From contig OZ038495.1 of assembly GCA_964036315.1 (NCBI GenBank), positions 30,639,878 to 30,703,877 of the forward strand: a DNA stretch of 64,000 nt, read 5' to 3'. The notes below the pieces were generated by a model, which worked only from the letters and a program-made list of their open reading frames with translations, was not told where the DNA came from and did no database searches. Source of the stretch: Acanthosepion esculentum (taxonomy: Eukaryota; Mollusca; Cephalopoda; Sepiida; Sepiidae). The stretch's first letter is position 1; the number at the start of each line of letters is the position of its first letter. Made by a program: the position numbers and the translations under genes. This document shows, in pieces, positions 10,830 to 23,479 of the stretch.

Positions 10830-12325
10830 CTATCATTGCATGTAGGAAACAAATATACTTTGATTTCTATGTTATGATAATATGAAAATAATATCTCATT
10901 AAATAACTTCAGTTTAACAACTGAAATCATTGCGTACATCAGTTTGATAACTGATTCACAACTAAATGGTATGCCCAATATATGTGTCAAAAAAATGTTG
11001 CATGAGATTCGTCCAAATCTGTAACATTGTTTCAAATTTTAATGGAAACGTCGAGTGATCTGCATGCACATAGTGCATATGTTATCGATCGTTTTTCTGA
11101 ATGCAACCAAGATGTCAGTTATGGGAGTTCTGAGCGCAAGATTAACTTTTTGCAGGCAAATTTGGGTTAAATGTTATCGAGGAGTATGAATCTTCAGCAA
11201 GAAGGGTTGAGAATAGCTCGGACCGGAAAGCATTCTTTCAGTTTTGCATAAAAAAAGTAGCATTCTAAGATTATATGAGGTTTCCGACTGGCTTCTGTGA
11301 CTTAGAGAGAGAGAGAGATGAGAGAGAGGGAGAGAGATGTGAGAAAGAGTGAGAGATAGAGAGCAAATATTAAAAAAAGTATGAAAGAAAAAGAGAAATG
11401 GTCGTCAGAAGAAGCTTTTAGTAAGGTCTATTGAAGTTTTCTTCTGGTTCTTTCGCACACGCCAAACACAAAGGTCATACGTTTTAGGGGAGAGATTACA
11501 AATTGTATTCTCGCTTTCTCTTTTATTCATTTACGACACCGGAATTGCTTTCCTTTCTAATCCGCCGCAGAGGAATTTGTATTATTATTAATTATTCGAC
11601 TTTATTTCTCTTGGAAAGTAGTTTTTATTTTTTCTTCTGACTTACTATTTTATATATGTACACACGATTTTCGCAATGATTTTTTGTCACTTTAAATAGA
11701 TTTGTTAAATCTTCCGATAATATTTTCTTTATTTTCTATTCAAAAATGGAATTTACTGCTTTATTTATTTTTTATAAAGTATATATTTCTTAGTTTTCTT
11801 TTATCATTTTTACTGTTTGTATTTTAATGTGATCAAAAAGTACATTTCAAAAATAAAAAAGACAGAGAGAGCGTTAAAGGGAAATAACCGCGGATTCGAA
11901 GTTAGAAGATTATCTTTGATAACTCTCTCCTCCAATTTGCAGACCCTAGTTACCATATTCTTAATATTTGATGTAATGGCAAATTATCACAATAATAAAA
12001 TTGGTCAATAATTATTTATAAGTATTTATACTGGGACTCATGCATGCAATTACAAGTAATCTATAAATATATATTAAATTTTGAAATCATAATTATTTTT
12101 GGCATATGAAGGTTTTTAAAACCGTTTCTGTATTATTGATTGTCTTTCAATCATTCAGCCTCACCTGCAATACTATTACGCCACAGCTATGAGGCGCACT
12201 ACAACCTTTGGTGACCATTGCTTTAGAGTATTTTAATTTACTGGCTGGTAGCATTCCGATAGACTCATTTTTTCTGCCCCTGGCATTTAGCTAAATCTAT
12301 CGACATCTAGGAGGCACGCTGCATT
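10830..12325. other. No recognised feature except a GA-rich patch
   Basis: AT-rich DNA. A purine stretch of GAGA type occupies about 11,304-11,395. No repeat family or coding signal is recognised elsewhere. Confidence 0.5.
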
Positions 12326-12329
12326 AATT

Positions 12330-12582
12330 GATAGAGGAGGCACGGTGGAGTAATGGATAATGGATGGGATTGGGGAATCGGAGAGCAGAGTTCGAATTCT
12401 AATGGAATCCATTAATTCACTTACATACTAATACTCTTGGGAAAGGTATGAATCCTCTTCTTCTCCCCCCCTACAGATATGGGTAAATAGCAGGACAGAC
12501 CAGATTCTGTAGCCTTGGATGGTAACTTGTCTACTCAGAAAGAAATGGCAACCTACTGCGGGAAAAATCTGCCTCGTCAGTC
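12330..12582 (+). mobile_element. tRNA-derived SINE family II, copy 1
   Basis: The head contains ggtggagtaatggataatgg (box A-like) and gagagcagagttcgaattc (box B), followed by the family body words ttcacttac, cctcttcttctc, gggtaaatagcaggacagac and tagccttggatg. Copies with the same order lie at 29,513 and 57,990. The 3' end abuts a LINE tail at 12,583. Pol III-type internal promoter boxes are visible but activity is unknown. Confidence 0.75.
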
Positions 12583-13170
12583 ATTTTTTAAGCATTTCAC
12601 CCCAATCAAAGCGGGAAGCCATTAGCACGCAGGGGGTTTCAGAGAGTTGGCGCGAGAGCAAATAGAAGTGATAGAGGAAAGGATGAAGAGAAGGTTAGAG
12701 ATAGATCAAGGCATCTGGAGGTTGATTGACATTACATTCGAATAGTTGGAGATTATAGCTATCAGGGAAACAGGAAAAGGGGAGGGAGTTCCACGGGCGA
12801 GAAGTGCTAGACATGAAGCTATTGGAGTAAGAGAGACGGCTTCATTTAACAGTTTCGACAGGGAAAGGGTGAGAGCGAGAAGCCAACCTAGTTGAACGCT
12901 TAAATTCATGAAATCTGGGAACCAGCGAAAGCATCTCATCGGAGCAGTTACCGTGAAAGTATTTGTAAAAAAGACAGAGGGAGGCGCCGGCACGTCTCTG
13001 AGAGAGCAACTGCAGACGAGATTCCAGATGAGGTCCAATTACATTGCATATCCCTCTCTGGATTTTATCAAGGACCTTGAGACAAACACAAGGGACTCCA
13101 GAACATATATGTCAGCGATACTCCATGCAAGGGCGAATGGTTGATTTGTAGATTTGAAGGATCGAAAGAT
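12583..13170 (-). pseudogene. LINE 3' end (reverse transcriptase C-terminus), copy 1
   Basis: Read on the minus strand with frame changes, the protein gives SPLHGVSLTYMFW, LSERRAGASLCLFYKYFHG, RSTRLASRSHPFPVE, MSSTSRPWNSLPFSCFPDSYNLQLF and NVN. That is the widespread C-terminal tail of CR1/jockey-like LINE reverse transcriptases (LS.RR..ASL.LFYRYFHG...RLA.RSHP..VE...NS..PR.ARLWNSLP..CFP). A 3' UTR with gcgtgctaatggcttcccgc and a gcttaaaaaa end follows. Close relatives sit at 31,640-32,330 and 56,097-56,410. The copy is 5' truncated and frameshifted. Confidence 0.8.
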
Positions 13171-13554
13171 ACATGATCACCTAAGAGTGTATCACGCATC
13201 GCACATAACTGACTGCTTGACATCTTAAAAAGAGGGTGGTTATATTGTTTGATTTCCGCATTTGATGGCAACTCGTCGGTGATTTCCTTGATGAACGTAA
13301 CTAACATGCCTATGTCTTCTATTCGCAAAAAGCAGAGTTTATCGGGCACTTATCATTCGTTCTCTGGTATTCTTTTTCTTTCTAGATGGACCAGAATTTA
13401 TTTTCTTTCCACACGCAAGCCGATAAAGTCTCTATGACATATAGGATTACTGAGAGTGAAACAAGAGAGAAAATATAAGTGAAGAGAAAGGACATTAAAA
13501 GAACGAGTTTCAGAAAGACAGAATATAACGATTGATGTTACATTTACACTTTTG

Positions 13555-13790
13555 TAGATTATAGTTGGGAGAAAAGCAAGAAGCCGGAAGCTAGTTGCAC
13601 GGGTGATATGCGTAAGAGAAGAAAACGTTCGAATTGAACTTACGGATCCATATCACTATTTCAACAGTAAAATTTGCCAATTTAGTACTACGATTAAATT
13701 CATGAAGTTGAGGTACTAATGAGGAAAGGTAATTAGAAAAGATTTTTTTCAAATCACCCAAGTAAGGCAATAAAGCCACTACGACGCATG
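13555..13790 (-). pseudogene. LINE fragment (CR1/jockey-like C-terminus)
   Basis: The minus strand reads FSNYLSSLVPQLHEFNRSTKL, then ANFTVEIV, then SNVFFSYAYHPCN followed after a stop by LPASCF. This follows the same C-terminal pattern as the 12.6 kb copy (SSLVP..HEF.RSTRLA...VE....NS...LP.SCF) but is a different subfamily. It is short and carries stops. Confidence 0.6.
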
Positions 13791-13849
13791 GGGGCTACTG
13801 ATTGTGAGAGAATACGAGAAAAAGAAAACATTATTAAGCAGAGAGCTAA

Positions 13850-14520
13850 GCAGAGTATTAAGAAATAGGAAAATTCCATTATAAATATAGAAAAGTGTAC
13901 TGAGATGTTACGTAATATCAGGCCTCCTATACAGGAATTGTTTCAAAAGTGAACGGAAAGTGCGACATTGAAAACCGAAGGTGCATTGAGATAGCCGAAT
14001 ATGCCTTCCAAAAGCTACGCAGAGTATTAAGAAATAGGAAAATTTCCTTATAAATAAAGAAAAGAGTACTGAGATGTCACTTAATATCAGGCCTTCTATA
14101 TGGTAGTTAATAAATGGCAATCTCCTCATAGGAGAAAAGACTTAAAGCAATAGAAATATGGATGCTGAGAATATCATTAAGTGAACCTTGAAATTGAACG
14201 ACCAATACTTTAGAAAAACTTACAAAAAGGACACTTAAATTAATATTAGAGAGACAATTAAAATGTCTAAGGACCATAATGAAGACAGAAGGCTTGGACA
14301 ATATGATACTCATAGGATTTACTGAAGGCAACAGAGACAGAGGAAAACAGAGCATCGCCTATTTAATTAGCAATTCCTCTAAATGGATGAGAGAATACGG
14401 TTTAAAGGAGATAACAAAAATACAAAATTTATTACGAGGTACAAAAGACAGGATGTTGTGGAGAGATGAAAGGACACATCAAATAGAAGAAAATGGATGT
14501 TCTTCGTATTTGAAATAGAC
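13850..14520 (+). pseudogene. RTE-like LINE tail with internal direct duplication
   Basis: The plus strand carries decayed pieces of the reverse transcriptase C-terminus: VLRNRKIPL near 13,850, and an open frame at 14,279-14,518 reading KTEGLDNMILIGFTEGNRDRGKQ, then KWMREYGLKEITKIQNLL and GTKDRMLWRDE. This matches the RTE-type ending EGLENLILTGHIEGKRDRGKQR..L..WM.E.GL..I.K.QNLLRATKDR.LWR. About 84 bp at 13,850-13,933 are repeated at 14,019-14,102 with roughly 90% identity, so the fragment has been partly duplicated in place. Confidence 0.75.
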
Positions 14521-14529
14521 GTCACATTT

Positions 14530-15350
14530 TTATTTATTAAACAGTGTGTACTTCGTCTGCCACATTCCGTATTCGGGAAATGTTAGTAAAATAAATGAAT
14601 CCCTCTTTGTCGGGGAAACTACAATTTGAACTAGCGTGTTTAACCGCTTGGTCACGAGGAACGTCACATTAAGGTCCTGTTTTTCTTTTGTATGGTTATT
14701 ACTCCCCTCCTTTTTTTCGAAAGCTTCATATTAGCTCAGCTTCTTCTCCGAAACGTAAACAAAGCAATTTCTAAAGAATAAACGGATATATATTTAACCC
14801 GACACTTTGTTATCATAGTGGAGATATCGTATTTAGAACCTGACTTGCCGGTTTTTTTTTGTTTTTGTTTTTTGCAGCATAGAGATTAAGGTTTCTTTTT
14901 AGCTGTAACGAATAAAACTTCCATTGACGAACGAGTAAAAAAAAAGAACAAAAAAGATGTCGTCAACAAAACCTTCATGTGTCAACAAAGACAAGCTTCA
15001 GGCGAGAGAAGGCGTGCCTAAATCAATATAACTTCTAGTTTTCGTACACACCCATAGTATCAACGGTAGTCTTATCTCGCGTTATTATAGGGACGAATTT
15101 ATTCTCATTACGTCGGAATTTCGAAATACAGAATGACAGTCCTGTTTTCGATGCTCCACGTGTAACACTCTAATGTCATAAGCAAAACTATGGTGCAGTG
15201 GTGTTAACTTATGATCGTTGTTATGAATGAAAGAAACTCAACGTAGTTTGTTTGCCTAGCATTCGTTTCCCCTTTAGATATTGTCTTCATGAAAATTATT
15301 TTAGAAGCCATGAAAGACGAGAAAGGTTATCCCATGTATGGCATCTCCTC
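14530..15350. other. No feature seen
   Basis: AT-rich DNA with T- and A-homopolymer patches; no recognised repeat or coding signal. Confidence 0.5.
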
Positions 15351-15351
15351 A

Positions 15352-15354
<3 letters not shown>

Positions 15355-15448
<94 letters not shown>

Positions 15449-15454
15449 GTGTGA

Positions 15455-15494
<40 letters not shown>
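15355..15494. repeat. Two (TA)n tracts
   Basis: TA runs at about 15,355-15,446 and 15,461-15,494 are separated by atgtgtgagtc. Confidence 0.95.
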
Positions 15495-15496
<2 letters not shown>

Positions 15497-15811
15497 TCTG
15501 TAAATATTCGCGTGCATACAATTTATGAATCCATATAGAAATATTTCGAGTATAGTAACTTGGTTGATTTATACTTTTGGTTCTAGAAAGGGAATTTATT
15601 TTGCTAACCACTGGTTATTAATGCTGTTCGGCTTTAAGTACAAATAACTCACATGATGTGAAATAATTTGGCATTCCTTTAGCTATTTCCGGCTGAGGCT
15701 TTTCATGAGAAGTGGGGCATACAATGAATTATGGGTAAGTATTAAGAAGAACTACATAAATTAAGCAATGCATCTCTCTCACTCTCTATCTATCTATCTA
15801 GCTGGGTAGTT

Positions 15812-15813
15812 AG

Positions 15814-15899
<86 letters not shown>

Positions 15900-15902
15900 G
15901 TA
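15812..15902. repeat. (TA)n(TATG)n microsatellite
   Basis: A long TA run ends in three or four tatg units. Short TATC units precede it near 15,785. Confidence 0.95.
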
Positions 15903-15904
15903 TT

Positions 15905-16610
15905 ATAATGTAAGCTTCAGGAGCAGCCAAAGGAATGCGATCGAATAAAGACATTATCTTGACAGAATGGAATGCAGAACCATCTCTCTAAATTGTGTTT
16001 CCTGTGTCGACAAGACGCAAGTCTTAAATCGATTGAATGGAACCAGTCTGTGGAAAAATGCCACAGCTATGCAAGTTTTATTTATTTGTGGACACGCATT
16101 TTCATTTAGGTCTAAAAGAAATGGAAATGGCAAATAATGAACATTATCATAATGTGGGCAGGATTTCAATAACTAATTCAATTTATTCCATTTCCCTGAA
16201 TATTCTTCGCCTAATAATACCATGTACATAACGAAAGGTGTTGTATTTAATTAGTATAGATGGGATTACCCAACTTTAACTACGCTATCTTAATTTAATT
16301 TCAAGTCTTTCATACTCTGAAGAATTTCATTTTTCATGTACATAATGTAACTATTGGTTATATTAGAAACTTTCTGAAGTTTGCAACAAATAAATAAATA
16401 ATCCTCATGTTAAGAATCTAGAAACGTTTTGGGTTGTGGTGGGTACCATATATACTGTAACCATAGCAGCAGTGGTATTTTTAGATTGGTTCTTTATTAA
16501 ATCCATTCTTCTTCAGGCTTGTTTTTAATTCAGTTTTCATTCTAATTGATTCGTTGTCACTCAAGTGAAGAAAGCTTAATCTATACTTTTATTTAGCTTG
16601 TAACTAAGGG
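15905..16610. other. No feature seen
   Basis: Unremarkable AT-rich sequence. Two overlapping open frames of 64 and 71 codons on opposite strands match nothing known to me. Confidence 0.5.
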
Positions 16611-16616
16611 AAATAG

Positions 16617-16880
16617 ACACTATTTAAATTACTCGGACTATTGTCCTCTTCTTTGTCGCCATATTTATTACAACGTTTCGCCCGTTGGAATGTCGAACTG
16701 AACCCTTTATTTCGCTCACTGGGGTTGACAGACAACTGACATCCATTAAACATGGCACGTGGAACTAGAACAGTCTACCACAGTGAGCGAAATAAAGGGT
16801 TCAGTTTGACATTCCAAACACCTGAAGAAGGCAGGAGCTTACAACGGCCGGATCGTTGTAAAAATATGGCAACAAAATGA
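16617..16880. mobile_element. S1 SINE inverted pair, locus 2 (short arms)
   Basis: A minus arm (ctcggactattgtcctc ... gaaccctttatttcgctcactgggg) is followed after about 50 bp by its inverted copy (cagtgagcgaaataaagggttcag ... caacggccgg). Only the tail halves are kept; the tRNA-like heads are missing from both arms. Confidence 0.8.
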
Positions 16881-16884
16881 GGAA

Positions 16885-17690
16885 GCACTGAAACATTTTT
16901 CGCAATAATTAAATGTATAAATATTCAAACGTCCAAGCTTCAGCGGAATTTAAGAATTCGCCTTTGTAAATTTTCTCAGCAATTATTTGAAATGTATACC
17001 CATGAAAAAAAATCAGAGCTGTCTATTTCTTAATCATCATCTTTGGAGTGTTTTGACGCCAATTAACCCCTACTCAATCATCAAATATAATTCATTCTTA
17101 GTTTCAAGAAGAATAAACTATTCTGTAAATTTCGAAAAAGGTTTACAGATAAAATAAACATTGAGCAACATCGATTACTTTCTTAAATTTATCTTTGCAC
17201 GGGATTTACATATTACAAGCATTCTTGCTATTATTTCATTAACTTGTACATATGTAGTCATTCCGTTTTCCTAATTTATAAACAAATTCAGCTTTGCACC
17301 AGACAAGATTTTCGCAGAAAAATAAGGTGGACATAATATATACATACTAAGATGACCGTAAACCCATACCGATTTACCTTAATTAAAAAATTAATCATAA
17401 TGATGCTAATTAAAGAATCTTTGCAGGAATCTCCTGTTGGATGAATCTTAAAAATATTCTGTGATGTGAAGATAAAGTTATAATAATAGCTGAAAGGAAA
17501 GTAAACTATAAAATATATGGAGGCGAATCGTTGAATCAAGAAAAGTAATTGAAAATAACATCGCTGTTTGTCTTAATGATCAGATCTGAGTTTTGCAAAT
17601 TACTTAAGTTTATCAATAAAGCATCGCACTTTCAACTCGAAGGCGCTACGTATTATTAAAAAAACAGATCTATTATAATTTTTTTTGCGA
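16885..17690. other. No feature seen
   Basis: AT-rich DNA; no recognised repeat or gene. Confidence 0.5.
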
Positions 17691-17694
17691 GTTA

Positions 17695-19035
17695 CAGTCA
17701 TGGAGAAAGTCTAATAACACTTGGCCAAAATGAACAGTTCTCTGTTGTTACTAAATGTATCAACCACTTTTCGTTAATAAACAAAATGCAATTGTGAGCA
17801 ATATTACATCAATTTCGAAACATTTTAACATAGAATTTTGACTAGTTTGAAAGTTGTGAAGTCTTAAAGAACAGTTTATGTTATATAGTACAGTTAAAAT
17901 AAGCAAATATGATCATTTTTGACATTGAAAAAGCCTCAAGAATAACATTGAACGAAGATGGGTACTCAGGGTGAACTCAATACTTATGGGTTGTAGAAAG
18001 ACAGCAATTCATAATGCTATCACTAACTACCGAGCTAATGGTTCTTATTCAAACGGAAACAAATATCAATGTCCCAGGAAGATTACTCTAGAGATGATCA
18101 CATTATCAAATCTATCGTTTACATGCAAGATAATTCGAGATTTTCTGCTACCCAGGAGGAGACGCATAAGAATGTCTCTTGATGATTGGTCAATGCATTT
18201 CAGCTAAGATCCTTCAAATGTACTTCAAAAGCATGATCGACTATTGAAATGGAAATGAAATAGCGAGCCTTCCCCATAAACATTCACAATAAGCATTGGT
18301 CAGAGGATTAAATGGAAAAACGTTATGTCCTCTGATGAATCCACACTGCATCAGTTTTTTTGTGCGTCAGCGTTATGTCAGGAGCCCTCCTGGAAAGAGA
18401 GGTTTTATAAAAGAAAGTATTATAAACATAATCATGTGAATTGTTGGAGAGTGATACATTGTATGGTATATTTTCATCATACAAACTATCACCCACATAT
18501 TTCCAGGTGATTCTGCTTATATTTGCCGGACCCTGGAGCAACTGTAAATGGTCAGAATGTATCTTCAGCTGTTACAGAATAAATGAGAAATACACGTACA
18601 AATACATGCTTGCAACGTATTTATGCACGATGCTGCTCCCTGCACTAAATCAGAGGAAGTAAAAGAAGGTCATCTATATTGGAATAATACAGCCTTTGCC
18701 TCAATTCCAAAGAAGATCTGTGGGATTATATGAAGAATACGGTAAAACAACCAACAATGAAAAGGCTCATGTGGACGGTATAAAGGATATCCGAACAGTT
18801 AGGCTCTCAGCAGAATATTGTAAGTTTCATACTTAGTAGCCGCCGTCGTAATGATACTGGTATCAAGGCGTAACGTGACAATACAAAATAAGATATTGAA
18901 CCTAAGAAAACATAAACTTTTTATAATAAATTTGATGCGATTATAATGCGTACAAAGCTTTTATTTGTATGTTATAGAATTTTGGTCGTGTTTGTTAAAA
19001 AATATTGAATTCTTTTTAACTTTTGTCCACGACCG
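17695..19035 (+). mobile_element. Tc1-like DNA transposon, decayed, end to end
   Basis: The left end cagtcatggagaaagt and the reverse complement of the right end (cggtcgtggacaaaagt) are the classic Tc1 terminal sequence, about 1.34 kb apart, and a TA precedes the left end. Inside, the plus strand keeps decayed transposase. A helix-turn-helix region reads GCRKTAIHNAITNYRANGS (about 17,985). The first catalytic Asp lies in NVMSSDESTLHQF (about 18,320). A stretch KHNHVNCWRVIHCMVYF corresponds to the usual KH..SVMVWG segment. A LWDYMK element with QNIVS.ILSSRRRN (about 18,715-18,850) corresponds to NLW..MK and the C-terminal SMPRR helix. Many stops and shifts make it inactive. Length fits the family (about 1.3 kb). 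Confidence 0.85.
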
Positions 19036-19039
19036 AAAA

Positions 19040-21335
19040 AATGGCGAACTAACGAAAATTTGTCCGGCTTGAATACATTCTTAATAAAAAGCATGATAAT
19101 AATGCTAATCAGAACTGCGTTAGCGCCCAGGTAATTACATAACAGTTGAATGAATTAGGAATTTTAAAATTGAAGCACTGTTGGCAAAAATCTTCAGGGG
19201 ATTAGCGGATACTTGAGAAAACTCGATATTGAATGATATCAACCAAGATTCTAAGATGAAGAATAAAGCAATAAACATAAAATAAATGAGTATTTGGGGG
19301 GAAAAACATCAAAATCATAAAGCAATTAAGATTCAGTAACCGCCTATCCACTTCTCAAAAAATTTAACAGATTCAAGATATTGCCGACATATTATTAAAA
19401 CCTATCGAAGTAAATAATCTGTTCCACGTAATGAAAATTGTCTTTTAAAGCAAACTATTTATAAGACAGACTATCCCGACTGAGTTGATAACATTATTTG
19501 AAAGTATTTATCAAATTATTAATCTTCAAAGTTTTAGCTTTTAAAAGCATGTACATTTAATGAGTTATTACAAATGTTATACTCTTCAGGTAACACAAGT
19601 TAAAAGGGAGCGAAAGATATTTCTTTTAATTATTCGTGCGCATTTTGTGTCTACCGCTACGTCCGCCTGTGAGTTAAGAATAAAGAGACAAACTAGCAAG
19701 TCAGTCAGTGGGGAATCTTATGACAGTTTGAGTAACAATTGGATAGAACAGCCCGTGTCAAAGACAATAAGAAATCTGCCTGTGTCTAGTCTATTCCTTG
19801 TTGCACAAAATCTGTCTTCCTAAGAAACTGAACCATGAAAAGTAAAACATTTTAGTAAAACAACTTAACAATTTCTGGGATATAAAAATTTAGATTTAAA
19901 TTTTATGTGCTTTTTTTTTTCTTTTCCTTATTCTTTTTTTGTTGTTGATATGTTGGATATATTTCACATGGCTTAACATTCACGGCCTCAATCTTTGCAC
20001 AATACAAAGTTTTAACTAAAACGAAATATTAAAGTCATAATTGAGACTTACCGTCTCGAGACACAGACATATATACATTTATGAGGAAGACGATTAAACA
20101 TACAGTAGATTTTTTTCTAAGCGTGATTGTGCATAAACTTTTGTCAATAAATGCTGAAATCTTAGGTTTGAAACAATTTGCATCTGTTTAAATTACTTAG
20201 ACAACTACTTCATTATGTAAAACACTAGCAGGCTATGCCCGCTCGCTATCGTTTCGCAACTAAGATATATTCACTACTTGAAATATTTGAAACAAAATTT
20301 TTATATGGACATTCATTCATAAAATGGTTTGTTATAGTTAAGGAAAGTTTTACAAATAGATGCCAACTTGTTGAATAACAAGTATAAGTCAAATTCCAAA
20401 TAATTCTCTGCACTATATAAGACGATATTCCTAAAAAAAAACTATTTTTGATATAAAAATCAAAACATTCCTTGAATAAAATTACACTAATAAAGGACAG
20501 TTGAATAATGAAATAAACTTTTTCAAAAAATCAATATGCAAATTAGTTAAACCTGAAGAGTGATAGTGCCTAGAAGTAGATAATATATAATACAGATATT
20601 GATCTTTTTGTCTATAAATGGCTATGAAATCGAGCTGGTGATTTTTAATCACAGAATTCGTGGGGGAATTGCGCTCCAATTTCGCATTTATTCATATAGA
20701 TTTTACTTCATTAGCAGTTATGTTTCTCTCTCTTCAGATGTTGAATGTGTAAATAATTCTAACTTCTATTTTCCCATCTTTAGACTAAATTAATTTCATC
20801 TTATAAATTGCCACCTGTTCTGTAACCCATAAAATAAAAAATAATTGTTTGTACGGAAAATAAGGATCTACGTACATGAAATCGTCTTTACGTGGCAGCA
20901 GAAGAATTATCGTTGAAATTTTAAAAGGTAAGCTTAAAAATTAATTCAGTATGTAAATGCACTCGATTTTGAGGTCTTCTGTAGTTTATTGATGCATATC
21001 GCATCTACTCCTCCCTAGCTATTGTGATGATGGCCAACCCAAGAGTCTTCTACGGGAGTTAGCTTAAATATCGCCCGATAGGGCAGCTCTTAAGCTAGTT
21101 TATAATAAAGAGTGCACTGCAATTTTGGATACAAAAGAAACATAAGAGTTACACCCCTTTTACCATGAAAGCAAAGATAACGGCTAGTATAATATATTAA
21201 TATATATTTGTAACCTCGCATAATATGGCAAATCTGAATCTGAGCTCAGGGAAAATCGTTCCCTGCAATTAACTTTTCTAGGGCTTTAAATGAGCTATGA
21301 ATCATTGAAATCGGACCAGTGGGCACAAAGTAGTT
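19040..21335. other. No recognised feature
   Basis: 2.3 kb of AT-rich, mostly unique-looking DNA. An 87-codon frame at 19,560-19,823 and short frames near 20,600 match nothing known to me. A short inverted repeat (gttagcttaa / ttaagctag) sits near 21,058-21,100. Confidence 0.5.
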
Positions 21336-21339
21336 GCTT

Positions 21340-21341
<2 letters not shown>

Positions 21342-21398
<57 letters not shown>
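21342..21398. repeat. (AC)n microsatellite
   Basis: About 28 uninterrupted AC units. Confidence 0.95.
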
Positions 21399-21401
<3 letters not shown>

Positions 21402-21814
21402 TGTACTTTATATATAAGATATCCTTGTTACTTCACCCCGGCATTTAGTAATATTAATTCATAAATATATTTCTTTTAAACTTTATTATAACATATTCAG
21501 GCTAGTTTCCAGTGAGGTATCGCTTGTATTCTAGGTACATAATTGAAATAGAGTCCTTCATATGGTTATTTTGAAATGTTCTGTCTCAAAGAAACTGTTC
21601 TGCGTTAGAACTTTAATTGGCTGTTGAATCAATCTTTGTCGATTCGTTTATAAATCGAAGCCGGTTTCGAATAAATATAGCTCGTATTCCTCGCCCCTTA
21701 AAAACCGAAATAATACTTCTTGTGAAAAGGAATTTCTGATTTTCGAAAACATCTTAAAGCTTTTAAGAACTTTCAGGATTATTCACTCAGCAGTTTACTA
21801 CTTAAGAAAAGATT

Positions 21815-22480
21815 TTCATTTTCCGATGTTATTCTTTTGCTTTCTCTCTATTCTTTATTTCTTTTTATTACACTCTCTTTTCTTCTTTCTTTCTATTTTC
21901 TTTCTTTCTTTTTCAATTATTTCCTTTTGTTTTCCCTTTCATTTTATTTTTCGTTAATATTCTTCCACATCTTTCCTTTTACTTATGGATCTATTTTTAT
22001 TCACAACTACTTTTCTTCCGTATCCATTCTTCTTTCACTTTTATTTCTCATTCATTCAGTTATTTCTTCATTCTTTTTTTTCTTTATTTATGTCTTCATT
22101 TATTTATATGTTTAACATTTTTAATATACATGATAAGACATCGTTTGATTTTTTATTTCCTTATTTCTTCCTTCTCTACATATATTGATAATTATTTCTA
22201 CGTAATTATTCTTGTATTTATTTTGTTCGGCACATGCAATTCCTTCTATAGTAAATGCTATCCTCTTTTTTGCTGAATCATTTCTGAAATTGTCGATCAA
22301 TTTCTTTTGTTTTCTAATTATAGATTCTTTATCTAAATTCAATTCAGCATATTCAGTTATTTTAGTCAAGTTTTGTTCCTTTCACTACTTTCTTAATTAA
22401 TATTTTTCCAAGTTGTTTTTTCTTTGTATCCATCTTCCGTTTATAATGTCTTCTTTGCTTTCTTTACCTTTTCATACACA
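21815..22480. repeat. Pyrimidine-rich tract
   Basis: The plus strand is dominated by T and C with ttct, tttc and tttatt words for about 650 bp. Open frames in it are Phe/Ser/Leu-rich readings of that bias, not genes. Confidence 0.7.
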
Positions 22481-22989
22481 CTACACGTTTCCGATAATCC
22501 TTCTTACGTCTTAGTCAGCAATTCTGTGATTTACAATAATATAAATTGTGGTTTTTCGCTTCCCATATTCGCTTTTTAATTCACAGAAATATTATTTACT
22601 TCTGTTAGGTGTAGGAGTGTTTCTGGGTACCAGGAAACCCTGTACTATATGCCGTATGATGAGTCGTAAGCAACTAAACCAGCTCTTCCAACAAGTATTT
22701 CTAGTGAGCAAGTTAGTTTAAAACACAGCAAGATTTTTTTAAAAAGATACGTCAAAGGTTGAGTGGACCTTTTAGTAAAGATAAGCGGACTGGACTCTAT
22801 AGCTATATACGCAAGAAATACAATGCTTCCTAGGTTAAAGCCAATGGTCTGGACAAAATTTCTTTATGGTTGTATCCAAACAAAAAAAAAGGTGGTACAA
22901 AGACCGAAGGAACAGTAACACGCGCGTACATGAAAGAAAAGACGTTTAATTTAAAAGGGAATATATTACTGAAAGACAAGTAATCGAGT

Positions 22990-23475
22990 GGCAGTCTAGA
23001 AATTCCCGAAGCAAGGATATCTACCTAACGTCCCACGCGGTCAGATGTGGCACAAGGCCGAATTTAATTTAGGGAATCCGAGCCCGTAGGCTAGGGCAAA
23101 AATCTTCCGTATAAAACGGGGGTCGGGTAGCTGTTTCCTGAGACGAGACTCTGCCCTTCGACATAGCCTCGTCTGGGGATCCGCTCTGCTCGGAGGCAGA
23201 GAGTTTGACCATCACAGCGGGAAACGATTCCACTAGTGTATTTCTTAAACTCCCCACGCGATCAGACGTGGCACAGGGCAGAATTGAATGTGGGGTATCC
23301 GAGACCATAGGCTCAACCAAACATTTCCCGTATAAAACGGTGTCGTGTAGCTGTTTCCCGTACTAGACTCTGGCCTTCGACATAGTCTCGTCTGGGGATA
23401 CTCTCTGCCCGGAGTCAGAGAGTTTAACCACCACAGCAGGAGACAAATCTCCAACTCTAGAAGCGATCTCCCCAG
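22990..23475 (+). repeat. GC-rich multi-hairpin LTR cassette, two copies in tandem
   Basis: Two diverged copies (about 23,020-23,222 and 23,245-23,445) share gtggcac..ggc, tccgag, cgtataaaacgg, then a hairpin gacgagactctgcc / catagcctcgtc, then a second hairpin ctctgctcggaggcagag. They match the cassette in LTRs at 25,180 and 44,820. Minus-strand frames over them are incidental. The surrounding 22,600-23,540 may be a decayed solo LTR, but I cannot fix its ends. Confidence 0.7.
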
Positions 23476-23479
23476 GTAT

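Noticed and set aside
21837..22188. 92- and 67-codon Phe/Ser-rich frames that look like membrane proteins
   Set aside because: They follow the T/C bias of the tract; no motif or start context.
23069..23454. Minus-strand frames of 83 and 69 codons
   Set aside because: They lie over the LTR hairpin cassette and repeat each other out of frame.
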